64,000 bases of DNA, taken from the NCBI RefSeq assembly GCF_036194065.1, contig NZ_CP108095.1:1550001-1614000 (forward strand). The letters are read 5' to 3'. Source of the DNA: Streptomyces sp. NBC_00239. Its GTDB lineage: Bacteria; Actinomycetota; Actinomycetes; Streptomycetales; Streptomycetaceae. Under the pieces are notes generated by a model. That model ran no database searches and had not been told where the DNA came from. It saw only the letters and a program-made list of their open reading frames with translations. Numbering within the stretch: position 1 is the stretch's first letter; every line of letters starts with the position of its first letter. The position numbers were made by a program, and so were the translations under genes. This document shows, one piece after another, positions 1 through 8,156 of this stretch.

Positions 1-1470
1 AGCCTGGCCCTCCATGTGGCGGGCGTGGCCGTGTGGGTGGGCGGTCTGCTCTTCGTCCTGGTCGCAGCCCTTCGGCGCGAGGACGGGGCGGCGGTCGCGG
101 CCCGCCGGTTCAGCCCGCTGGCAGGCGCGGCGTTCCTCGCCGTCGCCGCGAGCGGCCTGGTCAACGCCCTGGTCCGGCTCCCCGTCTCGGAGGTCCTGTT
201 CACCAGTGCCTACGGCCGGATGGTCCTGGTCAAGACGGGCGCGCTGCTGCTACTCGGCGGGATCGGCTGGTGGCATCGGCGCCGGACCCTGCCCGCGGTC
301 GCCGACGGAGCCCGGGGCCCGTTCATCCGGCTGGCGGCGGGCGAGCTGCTGGTCATGGCCGCCGCGATGGGGCTGGCCGTAGCCCTCTCCCGCACGCCCG
401 CGCCCAGTGCCGGAGGCGGCTCGCTGTCGCCAGCGGAGGAGTTGCTGGGGTTCGCGATGCCGCCGGAGCTGGGCGGCTTCCCGTGGACCCCGCTGTTCAC
501 CCAGTGGCATTTCGACCCGCTGTTCGCCTTCGGTACCGGCGCCGCCGCCGTGCTGTACCTCGCCGGGGTGCGGAAGCTGCGGGCCCGGGGCGACGCGTGG
601 CCGGTCGGGCGGACCATCGCCTGGATGCTGGGCCTGGCCGTCACCGTGGTCGCGACGATGAGCGGGCTCGCGGTGTACGGGAAGGTGATGTTCAGCGTCC
701 ACATGGGCCAGCACATGATCCTCGCGATGACCGTTCCGATCCTGCTCGTCCTCGGCGCGCCGGCCACCCTTGCCCTGCGAACCCTCCCGACCGCGGCCAA
801 GGACGGTCCGGACGGGCCGCGCGAGGTGCTGATGCGGCTGCTACACAGCCGCTACGTCAAGGTTATTTCCCATCCCGCAGTGGCGGGCATCCTGTTCATC
901 GGCAGCGCCTTCGCGGTCTACTACACGTCGCTGTTCGAGACCCTCATGCGCAGCCATCTCGGCCACATGGTGATGCTGATCCACTTCCTGGCGGTGGGCC
1001 TGCTGTTCTTCTGGGTGATCATCGGTATCGATCCGGGCCCCCGCCGGCCGCCGCACCTGGGCCGCCTCTTCGTACTGATGCTGACCATGCCGTTCCACTC
1101 GTGGTTCAGTATCTCCCTGATGAGCTCCACCGGCCTCCTCGCCGAGGACTGGTGGACGACGGTGGCCCGCTCCTGGGGCCCTTCACTCGCCGATGACCAG
1201 TACAACGCCGGCGCGATCGCCTGGGCCACCGGCGACATCCCCGTGCTGATCACCACGATCATCCTGGCCGCGCAGTGGGTACGCTCCGATGCCCGCGAGG
1301 CCCGCCGGGTCGACCGGCAGATCGACCGCGGCGACGCCAACGACCCGCTGGCCGCCTACAACGCTTACCTGGCCAGCCTGCACGCACGCGACCGCCGCGC
1401 CCCGCAAGCTGCCAAGGTCGCCGCCCAGGCAGGGCCGACGTCCCCCCAGAACGCAGGTGAGGAATCATGA
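1..1470 (+). CDS. CopD-CtaG fusion membrane protein, 5' partial
   Basis: The frame is open to the first base of the window and reads into a CopD-like segment (HVAGVAVWVGGL), so the true start lies upstream; the GTG at 16 is internal. The N-terminal third is the end of a CopD copper-import domain. From about residue 165 a CtaG/caa3-type domain follows, with the His-containing stretch HMGQHMILAMTVP and several membrane helices. CtaG-family proteins help put copper into the Cu(B) site of haem-copper oxidases; CopD fusions are common in actinobacteria. The stop overlaps the next gene's ATG (ATGA), and the cytoplasmic C-terminus is Ala/Arg-rich. Together with DsbA, TlpA, CcdA and Sco1 downstream it suggests a copper-delivery operon. 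The family call is firm; the exact role is inferred. Confidence 0.9.
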   Translation, partial: SLALHVAGVAVWVGGLLFVLVAALRREDGAAVAARRFSPLAGAAFLAVAASGLVNALVRLPVSEVLFTSAYGRMVLVKTGALLLLGGIGWWHRRRTLPAVADGARGPFIRLAAGELLVMAAAMGLAVALSRTPAPSAGGGSLSPAEELLGFAMPPELGGFPWTPLFTQWHFDPLFAFGTGAAAVLYLAGVRKLRARGDAWPVGRTIAWMLGLAVTVVATMSGLAVYGKVMFSVHMGQHMILAMTVPILLVLGAPATLALRTLPTAAKDGPDGPREVLMRLLHSRYVKVISHPAVAGILFIGSAFAVYYTSLFETLMRSHLGHMVMLIHFLAVGLLFFWVIIGIDPGPRRPPHLGRLFVLMLTMPFHSWFSISLMSSTGLLAEDWWTTVARSWGPSLADDQYNAGAIAWATGDIPVLITTIILAAQWVRSDAREARRVDRQIDRGDANDPLAAYNAYLASLHARDRRAPQAAKVAAQAGPTSPQNAGEES

Positions 1471-2135
1471 CGAAACTGAAGAAGAACCTCCTGGTCGCGG
1501 CCGCACTCGTGGCTGTCTTCGCCGGCGCCCTCGGCACGTTCGTGCTCGTCTCTTCCAAGGACTCGACCCCTGCCGCCGCGTCCGCCGACCCGGTGACCGA
1601 CGCGCAGGTCGTGCGGGAGAACAGCCACCGGCTCACCACCCCGCAGCGCAGCGAACTGACGGTGGTGGAGTTCCTCGACTTCGAATGCGAGGCCTGCGGG
1701 GCGGTCCACCCGACCGTGGAGCGGCTGCGTGAGGAGTACAAGGACCGGGTCACCTTCATCGCCCGGTACTTCCCTATGCCCGGCCATCGCAACAGCCGTA
1801 CCGCCGCCGTCGCCGTGGAAGCCGCAGCCCAGCAGGGCAAGTTCGAGCAGATGTACAGCAAGCTGTTCGCCACGCAGAAGGAGTGGGGTGAGCTGCAGGA
1901 GTCGAAGGCGGCCCTCTTCCGTACCTACGCCGGCGAACTCGGTCTGGACATGGCCAAGTACGACGCGGCGGTGAACACCCCGGCCACCGAGGACCGGGTA
2001 CGCGCAGACCAGAGGGACGGCATGGGCTTGAACGTGCAGGGCACACCCACCTTCTTCATCGACGGGAAGAAGGTCGCCACGCCGCGCACGTACGAGGCGT
2101 TCAGGGCACTCATCGACGAACGGCTCGCCAAATGA
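1467..2135 (+). CDS. DsbA-family extracytoplasmic thiol oxidoreductase
   Basis: This is a 222-residue protein with one N-terminal signal anchor (about residues 5-28) and a thioredoxin fold. The active site is C74-E-A-C77 in FECEACG, and the cis-Pro loop is GTPTFFIDG near the C-terminus, as in DsbA/Com1-like thioredoxins. It would oxidise or reduce thiols outside the membrane, possibly keeping the cysteines of Sco or oxidase subunits ready for copper. Its ATG lies in the stop of the CopD-CtaG gene and its own stop lies in the next start, so three consecutive genes are translationally coupled. The CEAC dipeptide differs from E. coli CPHC, so its redox potential cannot be inferred. Confidence 0.9.
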   Translation: MTKLKKNLLVAAALVAVFAGALGTFVLVSSKDSTPAAASADPVTDAQVVRENSHRLTTPQRSELTVVEFLDFECEACGAVHPTVERLREEYKDRVTFIARYFPMPGHRNSRTAAVAVEAAAQQGKFEQMYSKLFATQKEWGELQESKAALFRTYAGELGLDMAKYDAAVNTPATEDRVRADQRDGMGLNVQGTPTFFIDGKKVATPRTYEAFRALIDERLAK

Positions 2136-2710
2136 GCCGGACCGACGGGCGTCCGGTTCTTCCCCGGCTCACCGAGGGCGCCCGCAACTACCCGGCACAC
2201 GCCGCCTCCCACGGCATTCAGCTGGCACCGCTGGCGGACGTCCACAGCCCGAAGGTCATGTTCATCGCGTGCTCCGACGCCCGACTGGTGCCCACGCTGA
2301 TCACCGGGAGCCTGCCCGGAGAGGTGTTCGAGCTGCGCACCCACGGCGCAGTACTCCCACGCTTCGACCCCGAGCGCCCCTCGGGCGAAGCCCTGACGAT
2401 CGAGTACGCGGTCGCCACCTTGAAGGTGACCGACATCGTCGTGTGCGGACACTCCCACTGCGACGTCGTCGACGTGGGCGTCACCGACGGCGTGCAGTCG
2501 GCAGAGGAGGCGGGTGCCCTGACCACGGGAGATTTCACCGCCGCCGGGCACAGCCACGTGGTGCGCCAGTTGGACGTCCTCAGCGACTACGCCTTCGTCG
2601 CCCCCCGCCTGGCCGACGGTTCCCTGCGCACCCACGGCTGGTACCACGAGCTCGAGACCGGCTCCACGCTCCGCTTCCGGCCGCACCTCAGCTCCTTCCT
2701 TCCGCTGTGA
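2132..2710 (+). CDS. beta-class carbonic anhydrase
   Basis: This 192-residue protein has the zinc signature of beta-carbonic anhydrases: CSDAR (C47, D49) and GHSHC (H107, C110). It should interconvert CO2 and bicarbonate in the cytoplasm, since no signal peptide is visible. Its start codon overlaps the stop of the DsbA-like gene (ATGA), which is an unusual partner for a carbonic anhydrase. Beta-CAs are often co-transcribed with SulP transporters; here there is none, although a SulP C-terminal remnant lies at 58.8 kb. The segment between the ligand motifs and the C-terminus is typical, so activity is plausible. Confidence 0.88.
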   Translation: MSRTDGRPVLPRLTEGARNYPAHAASHGIQLAPLADVHSPKVMFIACSDARLVPTLITGSLPGEVFELRTHGAVLPRFDPERPSGEALTIEYAVATLKVTDIVVCGHSHCDVVDVGVTDGVQSAEEAGALTTGDFTAAGHSHVVRQLDVLSDYAFVAPRLADGSLRTHGWYHELETGSTLRFRPHLSSFLPL

Positions 2711-2748
2711 ACACCGGCGGCCTTCTCACCCAACGAGGACTTCCTCCC

Positions 2749-3213
2749 ATGACCTCACCCTCCGCACTCGCCTACGACGAGCGGCTCACGGCCCCGCGCA
2801 CCTGGTGGCTCATCGCCGTCGCGGTCGGCATGGCCATGGCCCTGATCGTCTTCCCGTACGGCCCGCTGGCCGCGCTCGGCGGCTTTGCGGCCGGCACCGT
2901 GGTGACCTGCATGTGGGTCAGCGCCCAGGGTTCTTCCCGTATCCGCGTCACCGCCGATCAGCTCATCGCCGACGACGCCCGTATCCCGCTGAAGGCCCTG
3001 GGCGAGGCCCAGGTACTGGAAGGCGAGGAGGCACGGGCGTGGCGCACCTACAAGGCCGACATGCGGGCCCACATGATGATGCGCAGCTACATCACCACCG
3101 CGGTACGCGTCGAGGTGACCGACCCGGCCGATCCGACCCCGTACGTCTACCTGTCGACCCGCACTCCGCAGGCTCTGGCGGACGCCCTGAAAAACGCGGG
3201 CCGGAACGCCTGA
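2749..3213 (+). CDS. DUF3093 membrane protein
   Basis: This 154-residue protein has two adjacent hydrophobic helices near the N-terminus (about residues 18-60) and a soluble C-terminal half of mixed beta character ending in residues that read like a PH-type fold. This layout matches the actinobacterial DUF3093 family, whose function is unknown. The ATG at 2749 is preceded by AACGAGGACTTCC, giving a purine-rich ribosome site about 9 nt upstream. An upstream in-frame extension would run through the carbonic anhydrase gene and was not used. It is the last gene of the first co-directional run before a new promoter region. Confidence 0.75.
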   Translation: MTSPSALAYDERLTAPRTWWLIAVAVGMAMALIVFPYGPLAALGGFAAGTVVTCMWVSAQGSSRIRVTADQLIADDARIPLKALGEAQVLEGEEARAWRTYKADMRAHMMMRSYITTAVRVEVTDPADPTPYVYLSTRTPQALADALKNAGRNA

Positions 3214-3221
3214 CCTACCCA

Positions 3222-3256
3222 GCGGTATACCGCCGGCCCGCCACCGTGACTAGGAT
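3222..3256 (+). promoter_or_regulatory. promoter with palindrome and TAGGAT -10 box
   Basis: A perfect 12-bp palindrome, GCGGTATACCGC (3222-3233), sits where a -35 element would be. It is followed 17 bp later by TAGGAT (3251-3256), and the ATG of the next gene comes 9 nt after that. The same arrangement of TAnnAT shortly before the start codon recurs ahead of the related small proteins at 18.8, 37.2, 38.8, 44.1 and 46.4 kb. The palindrome may be a regulator site; which regulator is unknown. Confidence 0.45.
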
Positions 3257-3265
3257 CTGCCCACC

Positions 3266-3673
3266 ATGACGACCATGCCGTCGCTCCCCTCGCCGCTCCG
3301 CCGCGGCCTGCGGGTTCGCGCGCTGCTGAGCTGGACGTGCTGCCTTGCCGCGCTCCTCCTCGCGCTGACGGTATGCCATCAGAGCGGGCCCCGGACGGGC
3401 GCCGGCTCCGTGCCGTCGGTATCCGCCGCGGCGAGTGCGCAGCCGCTCCCCTCCAGTGACGGGCAAGGGTGCGCGCATCACCGGTCCGGCAACCACTGCC
3501 TGACCGGGCTTCAGCACTTGCCCCAAAGCTACGTCCCACTGCCGGACGACACCGTGCTGCCGCCCGCCGCCCACTCCGTTTCCTCCGCAGTCCCCAGGGC
3601 GGGCCCCTCATCGGCCGATACGGCGCCCAGGCCGGGCGTCGATCTCCACGCACTGCAGGTCCAGCGGATCTAG
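3266..3673 (+). CDS. LpqS/DUF6153-like small exported protein
   Basis: This 135-residue protein has a basic N-terminus, one hydrophobic signal/anchor segment (about residues 18-38) ending at a Cys, then a Ser/Ala/Pro-rich extracytoplasmic part with scattered Cys and His (GCAHHRSGNHC). It ends in LHALQVQRI, a tail resembling those of the related proteins at 44.1 and 39.3 kb. In mycobacteria LpqS is a small copper-induced lipoprotein encoded ahead of cysK2; size, layout and copper context here are similar, but sequence identity is weak and homology is inferred. The -10-like TAGGAT lies 9 nt before the ATG with no clear ribosome site, so the mRNA may be leaderless or nearly so. It heads the DUF3105-DUF305 genes. 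Confidence 0.65.
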   Translation: MTTMPSLPSPLRRGLRVRALLSWTCCLAALLLALTVCHQSGPRTGAGSVPSVSAAASAQPLPSSDGQGCAHHRSGNHCLTGLQHLPQSYVPLPDDTVLPPAAHSVSSAVPRAGPSSADTAPRPGVDLHALQVQRI

Positions 3674-3681
3674 GGCCGCTG

Positions 3682-3714
3682 CCGCACCCGCGTACCCGTG
3701 TACGCCCGGTGCGG
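3682..3714 (+). terminator. stem-loop between small exported gene and DUF3105 gene
   Basis: CCGCACC (3682-3688) pairs with GGTGCGG (3708-3714), and an inner GCGTAC/GTACGC stem lies around a CCGT loop, separated by one C-C mismatch. There is no T-run. It may attenuate transcription between the two co-directional genes. Confidence 0.4.
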
Positions 3715-3777
3715 CCTCCGGCCGCCCGATCCCACGCCCTGCAGCCGCCCCGTTTTCGGGGACGTAAGGAAGCCGAC

Positions 3778-4422
3778 ATGGCCCTGCCCAAGAAGTCCGC
3801 CGCAGCCGCGCGACGCGCGAAGCTCGACGAAGTACGCCGCGCCCAAGCTGCGCACGACCGCCGCATGAAGATCATCACTGTCGCCGTCTGCACGGCGATC
3901 TTCCTCGCGCTGGCCGGAACCACCACCTATTTCCTCGTCACCATCAAGGGTGAGGAGAAGAAGAAGGAGGCGGCCAAGTCCGCCCCCATCAGCGGGGAGC
4001 AGTCTTGGGACAAGCTCACCCAGAACCACGTCGCCCAGGCGGTGAACTACCCCATGACCCCTGCCGTCGGCGGCGACCACGCGCAGGCGTGGATGAACTG
4101 CAACGGCGACGTGTACGAAAAGGAGATCCGGCAGGAGAACGCCGTGCATGCTCTCGAGCACGGCGCCGTCTGGATCACCTACAGCGAAAAGGCCACGCCC
4201 GACGACGTCAAGAAGCTCACCGAACGGGTGAAGAAGACCCCGTACACGCTGATGAGCCCGCACTCGAAGCAGACCTCGCCGATCACGTTGTCCGCCTGGG
4301 GCAAGCAGGTCAGCGTCGACAGCGCCTCCGACCCGCGGTTGAACACCTTCCTCACCAAGTACATCCAGGGCCCCCAGACTCCCGAGCCCGGCGCGGCCTG
4401 CACGAACGGCCTGACAGCGTGA
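3778..4422 (+). CDS. DUF3105 membrane-anchored protein (copy 1)
   Basis: This 214-residue protein has a basic cytoplasmic N-terminus rich in Ala/Arg/Lys, one transmembrane helix (about residues 36-57) and a DUF3105 ectodomain. The ectodomain holds conserved blocks NYPMTPAVGGDHAQAW, NCNGDVYEK, VHALEHGAVWITY and GPQTPEPGAAC. Its conserved His and Cys residues would suit metal or redox binding outside the membrane, but no activity is established. The start follows GACGTAAGGAAGCCGAC, giving a good AAGGA site. Its TGA overlaps the GTG of the DUF305 gene. The same GTGA-coupled pair occurs in opposite orientation at 7527-8788, so the two proteins probably act together. Confidence 0.9.
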   Translation: MALPKKSAAAARRAKLDEVRRAQAAHDRRMKIITVAVCTAIFLALAGTTTYFLVTIKGEEKKKEAAKSAPISGEQSWDKLTQNHVAQAVNYPMTPAVGGDHAQAWMNCNGDVYEKEIRQENAVHALEHGAVWITYSEKATPDDVKKLTERVKKTPYTLMSPHSKQTSPITLSAWGKQVSVDSASDPRLNTFLTKYIQGPQTPEPGAACTNGLTA

Positions 4423-5102
4423 GCGGCGCCGCCGTTCGGCCGCGGTGGCTGGCGTGGGGTGCGGCCTGGCTGCTGCTCTGCGCGTTCGCGGCCGCCTTGG
4501 TGCTCGCGTCCCCTTCCGGAGGGGCAGCCACCGCAAGTCCGGATCCCGCGACGGCCGCCGACGCAGGCTTCGCCCGCGACATGGCCGTCCACCACCAGCA
4601 AGCCGTGGAGATGTCCTTCCTCGTCCGGGACAACACCGACGACGAGGCAGTACGGACCCTGGCCTACGACGTCATCAACACCCAGGCCAACCAGCGCGGC
4701 ATGATGCTCGGCTGGCTGGACATGTGGCAGGCCCCCAAAGTCTCCGCAGACGGGGCGATGACGTGGATGGACGGCCACAGCGGCGGCATGGCGGTCACCG
4801 AGATGCCCGGCATGGCCACCCGTGAACAGCTGGACCGGCTGAAGGCGGCGAAGGGGCGTGATGCCGAAGTCCTCTACCTGCAGTTGATGATCCCCCACCA
4901 CCAGGGCGGGGTCGCCATGGCCGAGGCCGCGGAGAAGCAAGCGAAGAATCCGCAGGTCAAGGCGCTTGCCGGAGGCATGGTGCGGGCACAGCAGTCTGAG
5001 ATCGACCTCATGACGAGCATGCTCACCCAGCGCGACGCCACGGCGATGCCCGCGTCATCGGCGCCGGCACCCTCCACGCCCGTCCCACCGGCACACCACT
5101 GA
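4419..5102 (+). CDS. DUF305 exported protein (copy 1)
   Basis: The GTG at 4419 overlaps the TGA of the DUF3105 gene (GTGA) and gives 227 residues. After a transmembrane segment (about residues 9-30) come the two DUF305 repeats: FARDMAVHHQQAVEMS and, later, LQLMIPHHQGGVAMAEAA. Each has the HHQ motif on a predicted helix of a ferritin-like four-helix bundle, separated by a Met/His-rich linker. DUF305 proteins are widespread in copper and heavy-metal loci and are thought to bind metal outside the cell, but the mechanism is not settled. The C-terminus is a Pro/Ser/Ala tail. A very strong stem-loop follows the gene. Confidence 0.92.
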   Translation: MSGAAVRPRWLAWGAAWLLLCAFAAALVLASPSGGAATASPDPATAADAGFARDMAVHHQQAVEMSFLVRDNTDDEAVRTLAYDVINTQANQRGMMLGWLDMWQAPKVSADGAMTWMDGHSGGMAVTEMPGMATREQLDRLKAAKGRDAEVLYLQLMIPHHQGGVAMAEAAEKQAKNPQVKALAGGMVRAQQSEIDLMTSMLTQRDATAMPASSAPAPSTPVPPAHH

Positions 5103-5106
5103 CCAC

Positions 5107-5136
5107 CCGGGCGGGCCGCGCGTGCGGCCCGCCCGG
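5107..5136 (+). terminator. strong stem-loop terminator after DUF305 gene
   Basis: A perfect 13-bp G/C stem, CCGGGCGGGCCGC (5107-5119) with GCGGCCCGCCCGG (5124-5136), closes on a GCGT loop 5 nt after the stop codon. There is no U-tract, as is usual for streptomycete terminators. Confidence 0.8.
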
Positions 5137-5196
5137 CATCAGTGCGCACCTCGCCGACCCGTACTCCGTCCTGCTTCCGCATGCCCGAAAGCCATC

Positions 5197-5796
5197 ATGA
5201 ACCACCAACGCTCCCACCCGCACGGCCCGCCGATATCGCGTTGGGCACTGCTCCTCGCCGTTCCGCTGACCGCCCTGGCAGCCGCGGGCTGCACCTCCGC
5301 ACCCGATGAAGGCTCCGCAGAGACGGCCGCCGACAAACAACTGCTGCAGATTCCCGCCGGCCGACGGACGCCCGCCCCGGACGTCAGAGGCGAATCCCTG
5401 ACCGGTGAAGCACTCGCGCTCGCCGACCACCTCGGCAAGATCGTCGTGCTGAACGTCTGGGGGTCCTGGTGCGCCCCGTGCCGAGCCGAGGCCCCCCACT
5501 TGCAGAAGGTCTACCAGGACACCCACGATCAAGGCGTGGTCTTCCTGGGCATCAACACCCGTGACTCCACCCAAGGCAACGCGCTCGCCTTCGAGGAGAC
5601 CTTCGGCATCACCTATCCGAGTCTGTGGGACCCGGACGGACGGCAGCTACTGAAGTTCAAGGGCACCGTCTCACCGTCGTCGATCCCCAGCACCGTCGTC
5701 GTGGACCGCAAAGGCCGTATCGCGGCCCGCGCGCTGAAGGCTCTGGACGAGCCGCAGCTCCGGGGCATGATCGACCCCCTGCTCAAGGAGGGCTGA
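5197..5796 (+). CDS. TlpA/ResA-like thiol-disulfide lipoprotein
   Basis: This 199-residue protein has a lipobox (AAAGC) after a hydrophobic signal, then a TlpA/ResA-type thioredoxin domain with active site W91-C-A-P-C95 and the cis-Pro region PSSIPSTVVVDRKG. It should be a membrane-anchored reductant of the cytochrome c / oxidase maturation pathway, receiving electrons from CcdA, which is encoded 3 nt downstream. In this family the WCAPC dicysteine reduces haem-binding or Sco cysteines. The ATG at 5197 was chosen because it leaves a normal n-region before the lipobox. It opens a TlpA-CcdA-Sco1 set of three genes. Confidence 0.93.
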   Translation: MNHQRSHPHGPPISRWALLLAVPLTALAAAGCTSAPDEGSAETAADKQLLQIPAGRRTPAPDVRGESLTGEALALADHLGKIVVLNVWGSWCAPCRAEAPHLQKVYQDTHDQGVVFLGINTRDSTQGNALAFEETFGITYPSLWDPDGRQLLKFKGTVSPSSIPSTVVVDRKGRIAARALKALDEPQLRGMIDPLLKEG

Positions 5797-5799
5797 GCC

Positions 5800-6552
5800 G
5801 TGCTGCTGTCGGCCGGTATCGAAACCACCGTACTCAGCGGGTCGCTGATGCTGGCGCTGCCGATCGCCGCACTCGCGGGAGCGGTGTCCTTCTTCTCCCC
5901 CTGCGTGCTGCCCCTGGTCCCCGGCTACCTCTCCTACGTGACGGGCATGAGCGGCGCAGACCTCGCCGAGGCCCGCCGCGGCCGGATCCTGGCCGGAACG
6001 CTGCTCTTCCTCGCGGGCTTCACCGCGGTCTTCGTCTCTTTCGGTGCCGCTTTCGGGTACGCGGGCAACGCGCTGCTCGAGTACCAGGAGCCGTTGATCC
6101 GCGCCATGGGCGGCCTGACCATCGCGATGGGGCTGTCCTTCCTTGGCGTGCTGCCGGGCATGAGCCGGGAATGGCGCCTGCACCGGCGCCCCGCCGCCGG
6201 ACTGGTCGGGGCGCCCATGCTCGGCGTCCTGTTCGGCCTCGGATGGACCCCCTGCATCGGACCGACCCTCGGCGCCGTACAGGCACTGGCCTTCAGCGAA
6301 GCCAGCGCCGCGCGCGGCGCGATCCTGACCGTCGCGTACTGTGCCGGACTGGGTCTGCCCTTCCTTGCCGCCGGTCTGGCGTTCCGCAAGGCGTTGGGCT
6401 TCTTCGACTGGATCAAGGCCCGGTACCAATGGGTCATGCGTATCGGCGGCGGCATGATGATCGCCACGGGAGTGCTGATGGTGAGTGGAGTGTGGTCCTT
6501 CCTCATCCGCCAGATGCAGTCCTGGACTGTCGGATTCACCGTCGGTATCTGA
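5800..6552 (+). CDS. ccdA: CcdA cytochrome c biogenesis membrane protein
   Basis: This 250-residue polytopic protein has six hydrophobic segments. It carries the CcdA/DsbD-beta cysteine motifs FFSPCVLPLVPG in the first helix and GWTPCIGPTLG in the fourth; these two cysteines form the transmembrane disulfide relay. It passes electrons from cytoplasmic thioredoxin to an extracytoplasmic thioredoxin, here most likely the TlpA-like protein encoded just upstream. The GTG start lies 3 nt after the previous stop. The Sco1 gene follows, so this is a standard reductive branch for oxidase and cytochrome c assembly. Confidence 0.94.
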   Translation: MLLSAGIETTVLSGSLMLALPIAALAGAVSFFSPCVLPLVPGYLSYVTGMSGADLAEARRGRILAGTLLFLAGFTAVFVSFGAAFGYAGNALLEYQEPLIRAMGGLTIAMGLSFLGVLPGMSREWRLHRRPAAGLVGAPMLGVLFGLGWTPCIGPTLGAVQALAFSEASAARGAILTVAYCAGLGLPFLAAGLAFRKALGFFDWIKARYQWVMRIGGGMMIATGVLMVSGVWSFLIRQMQSWTVGFTVGI

Positions 6553-6619
6553 TCCCCTCACCAGCGTCACGTCAGCTTCCCTGCTCGCCGGCACGGCGAC
6601 CCCCGACGATCGGACTCCT

Positions 6620-7288
6620 GTGCACTCCCGCTCCACGCGCCTCCGCTTCACAGCCGCCGCAGGCGCACTCTCCGCCGCCCTCTTCCTCTCGGGCTGCGGC
6701 ACACCGACAGCACCCGCCACCGATGCAGCCGCACAGAAGGAAACGAAGTCGCCGTACAAAGGCACCGAGATCGACCAGCCATTCGACAAGCCGGACCTGC
6801 GCCTGACGGGCACCGACGGCCAGCCCTACGATCTGCGTCAGAAGACGGCCGGGCGCGCGACCTTGCTGTTCTTCGGCTACACCAACTGCCCTGATGTATG
6901 CCCCACCACCCTGGGAGACGTCTCGGTGGCCCTCCAGCGGCAGCCTCAGGAGATCCGCGACAAGATCGACGTCGTGTTCGTCACCACCGACCCGGCCCGC
7001 GACACCCCTGAGCAGCTCGGCAAGTGGCTCCAGGCATTCGGGGACCGTTTCACCGGCATGACGGGAGACCTCGTGCAGGTCAAGCAAGCCGCGAAGTCTC
7101 TCGGCGTCAGCGTGGAAGACCCGACCGTCCATCACGACGGCAAGGTCACTTCCTCGCACGGCACCCAGGTCCTGGCATTCCTTCCGACGGACAACAAGGC
7201 GCACGTCCTGTACACCAGCGGCACACCCACGGATTCCTTCATCAAGGACCTGCCTCTGCTGGCAGGCGGCGTGACGTCCAACCGATGA
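6620..7288 (+). CDS. Sco1/SenC copper-chaperone lipoprotein
   Basis: The GTG at 6620 gives 222 residues with a lipobox (FLSGC) and a Sco/PrrC thioredoxin-like domain. The copper site C90-P-D-V-C94 and His180 (SHGTQ) are all present, so Cu(I)/Cu(II) binding is expected. Sco proteins metallate or reduce the Cu(A) site of cytochrome c oxidase subunit II. An alternative start within the ccdA gene would add about 45 residues ahead of the signal peptide and is unlikely. It is the last gene of the TlpA-CcdA-Sco1 run and converges on the second DUF305 gene. Confidence 0.94.
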   Translation: MHSRSTRLRFTAAAGALSAALFLSGCGTPTAPATDAAAQKETKSPYKGTEIDQPFDKPDLRLTGTDGQPYDLRQKTAGRATLLFFGYTNCPDVCPTTLGDVSVALQRQPQEIRDKIDVVFVTTDPARDTPEQLGKWLQAFGDRFTGMTGDLVQVKQAAKSLGVSVEDPTVHHDGKVTSSHGTQVLAFLPTDNKAHVLYTSGTPTDSFIKDLPLLAGGVTSNR

Positions 7289-7328
7289 CACGTGCGGGTG
7301 CCCCGGGGCGGGTTGCCTCCCCGGAGGG

Positions 7329-7366
7329 ATGGCCGTCCTGGCACCTCTCGGAGCCAAGACGGCCAT
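7329..7366. terminator. bidirectional stem-loop between convergent genes
   Basis: ATGGCCGTC at 7329-7337 pairs with GACGGCCAT ending at 7366; the stem continues with TGGC/GCCA around an 8-nt loop with small bulges. It lies between the convergent Sco1 and DUF305 genes. Confidence 0.6.
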
Positions 7367-7526
7367 CGCTGCTCCAAGCCGACTTGCTACGGCGCTCCGC
7401 CGAACTGCGGACTTGGTACCGGCGCCCCCGTCCCGGGGGAGCGCGGCGGCCGAACCCGAATCCGCCGCCAGAAAGACGGCGGAACCGCCACAAGCCGCTT
7501 CCCACACGTTGAGCGTGCCGCTCCCG

Positions 7527-8156
7527 CTAGGCGCCGGCCCCGCGCTGCGTGAGCATGTCCGCCATCAGCTTCATCTCCGACCGCTGTCCTTCGACCATGC
7601 CTTGGGCGAGCCGTCGGACCACATCGGTCTCGGCTCGGTCCGCCGCGGCCTGGGCCATCTCCACCCCTCCCCGGTGATGGGCGGTGAGCAGACGCAGATA
7701 GAGGACCTCGGCCGCCTTGCTGCTGGCCGCACGCAACTCGTCGACCTGTGCATTCGTGGCCATACCCGGCATGAACGAGCCGTCACGCGCGTCGTGGTTC
7801 ATGCCGCCGTGCCCCATCCACGCCATCGGCGGATCCTGTGAGGTCTTGGGTAGACCCCAGAGCTCAAGCCAGCCGAGCAGCATCCCGCGCTGGTTGGCTT
7901 GGGTGTTGATGACATCGAAGGCAAGCGTGCGGACGTCCTCGCTGCCGGCGCGATCACGGACGATGATCGACAGCTCGACTGCCTGCTGGTGATGGACGGC
8001 CATGTCACGGGCGAAGCCGGCGTCCACCGAGCTACTGCCGGGTGAGGAACTGCCGGGGCGGCTGATCAACAACGCGGCGGCGGCGAGGATCGCGAGGGCG
8101 ATGACGGCGCCCACTGCGGCCGGCCACCAACCCCGTCGCCGTCGGTCTGCCGTCAC
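7527..8156 (-). CDS. DUF305 exported protein (copy 2)
   Basis: The GTG at 8156 overlaps the TGA of the DUF3105 gene (GTGA) and gives 209 residues with one transmembrane segment near the N-terminus. Two DUF305 HH motifs are present: FARDMAVHHQQAVELS and LRLLTAHHRGGVEMAQ. In the second motif the usual HHQ is HHR. A Met/His-rich linker (MGHGGMNHDARDG, MPGMA) lies between them. It is clearly paralogous to the gene at 4419, including the NTQANQRGM block. It ends convergently with sco1. Confidence 0.9.
   Translation of the reverse strand: MTADRRRRGWWPAAVGAVIALAILAAAALLISRPGSSSPGSSSVDAGFARDMAVHHQQAVELSIIVRDRAGSEDVRTLAFDVINTQANQRGMLLGWLELWGLPKTSQDPPMAWMGHGGMNHDARDGSFMPGMATNAQVDELRAASSKAAEVLYLRLLTAHHRGGVEMAQAAADRAETDVVRRLAQGMVEGQRSEMKLMADMLTQRGAGA

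Noticed and set aside
6485..6619. Upstream extension of the Sco1 gene into ccdA
   Set aside because: It would place about 45 extra residues before the lipoprotein signal peptide; the GTG at 6620 gives a normal signal.
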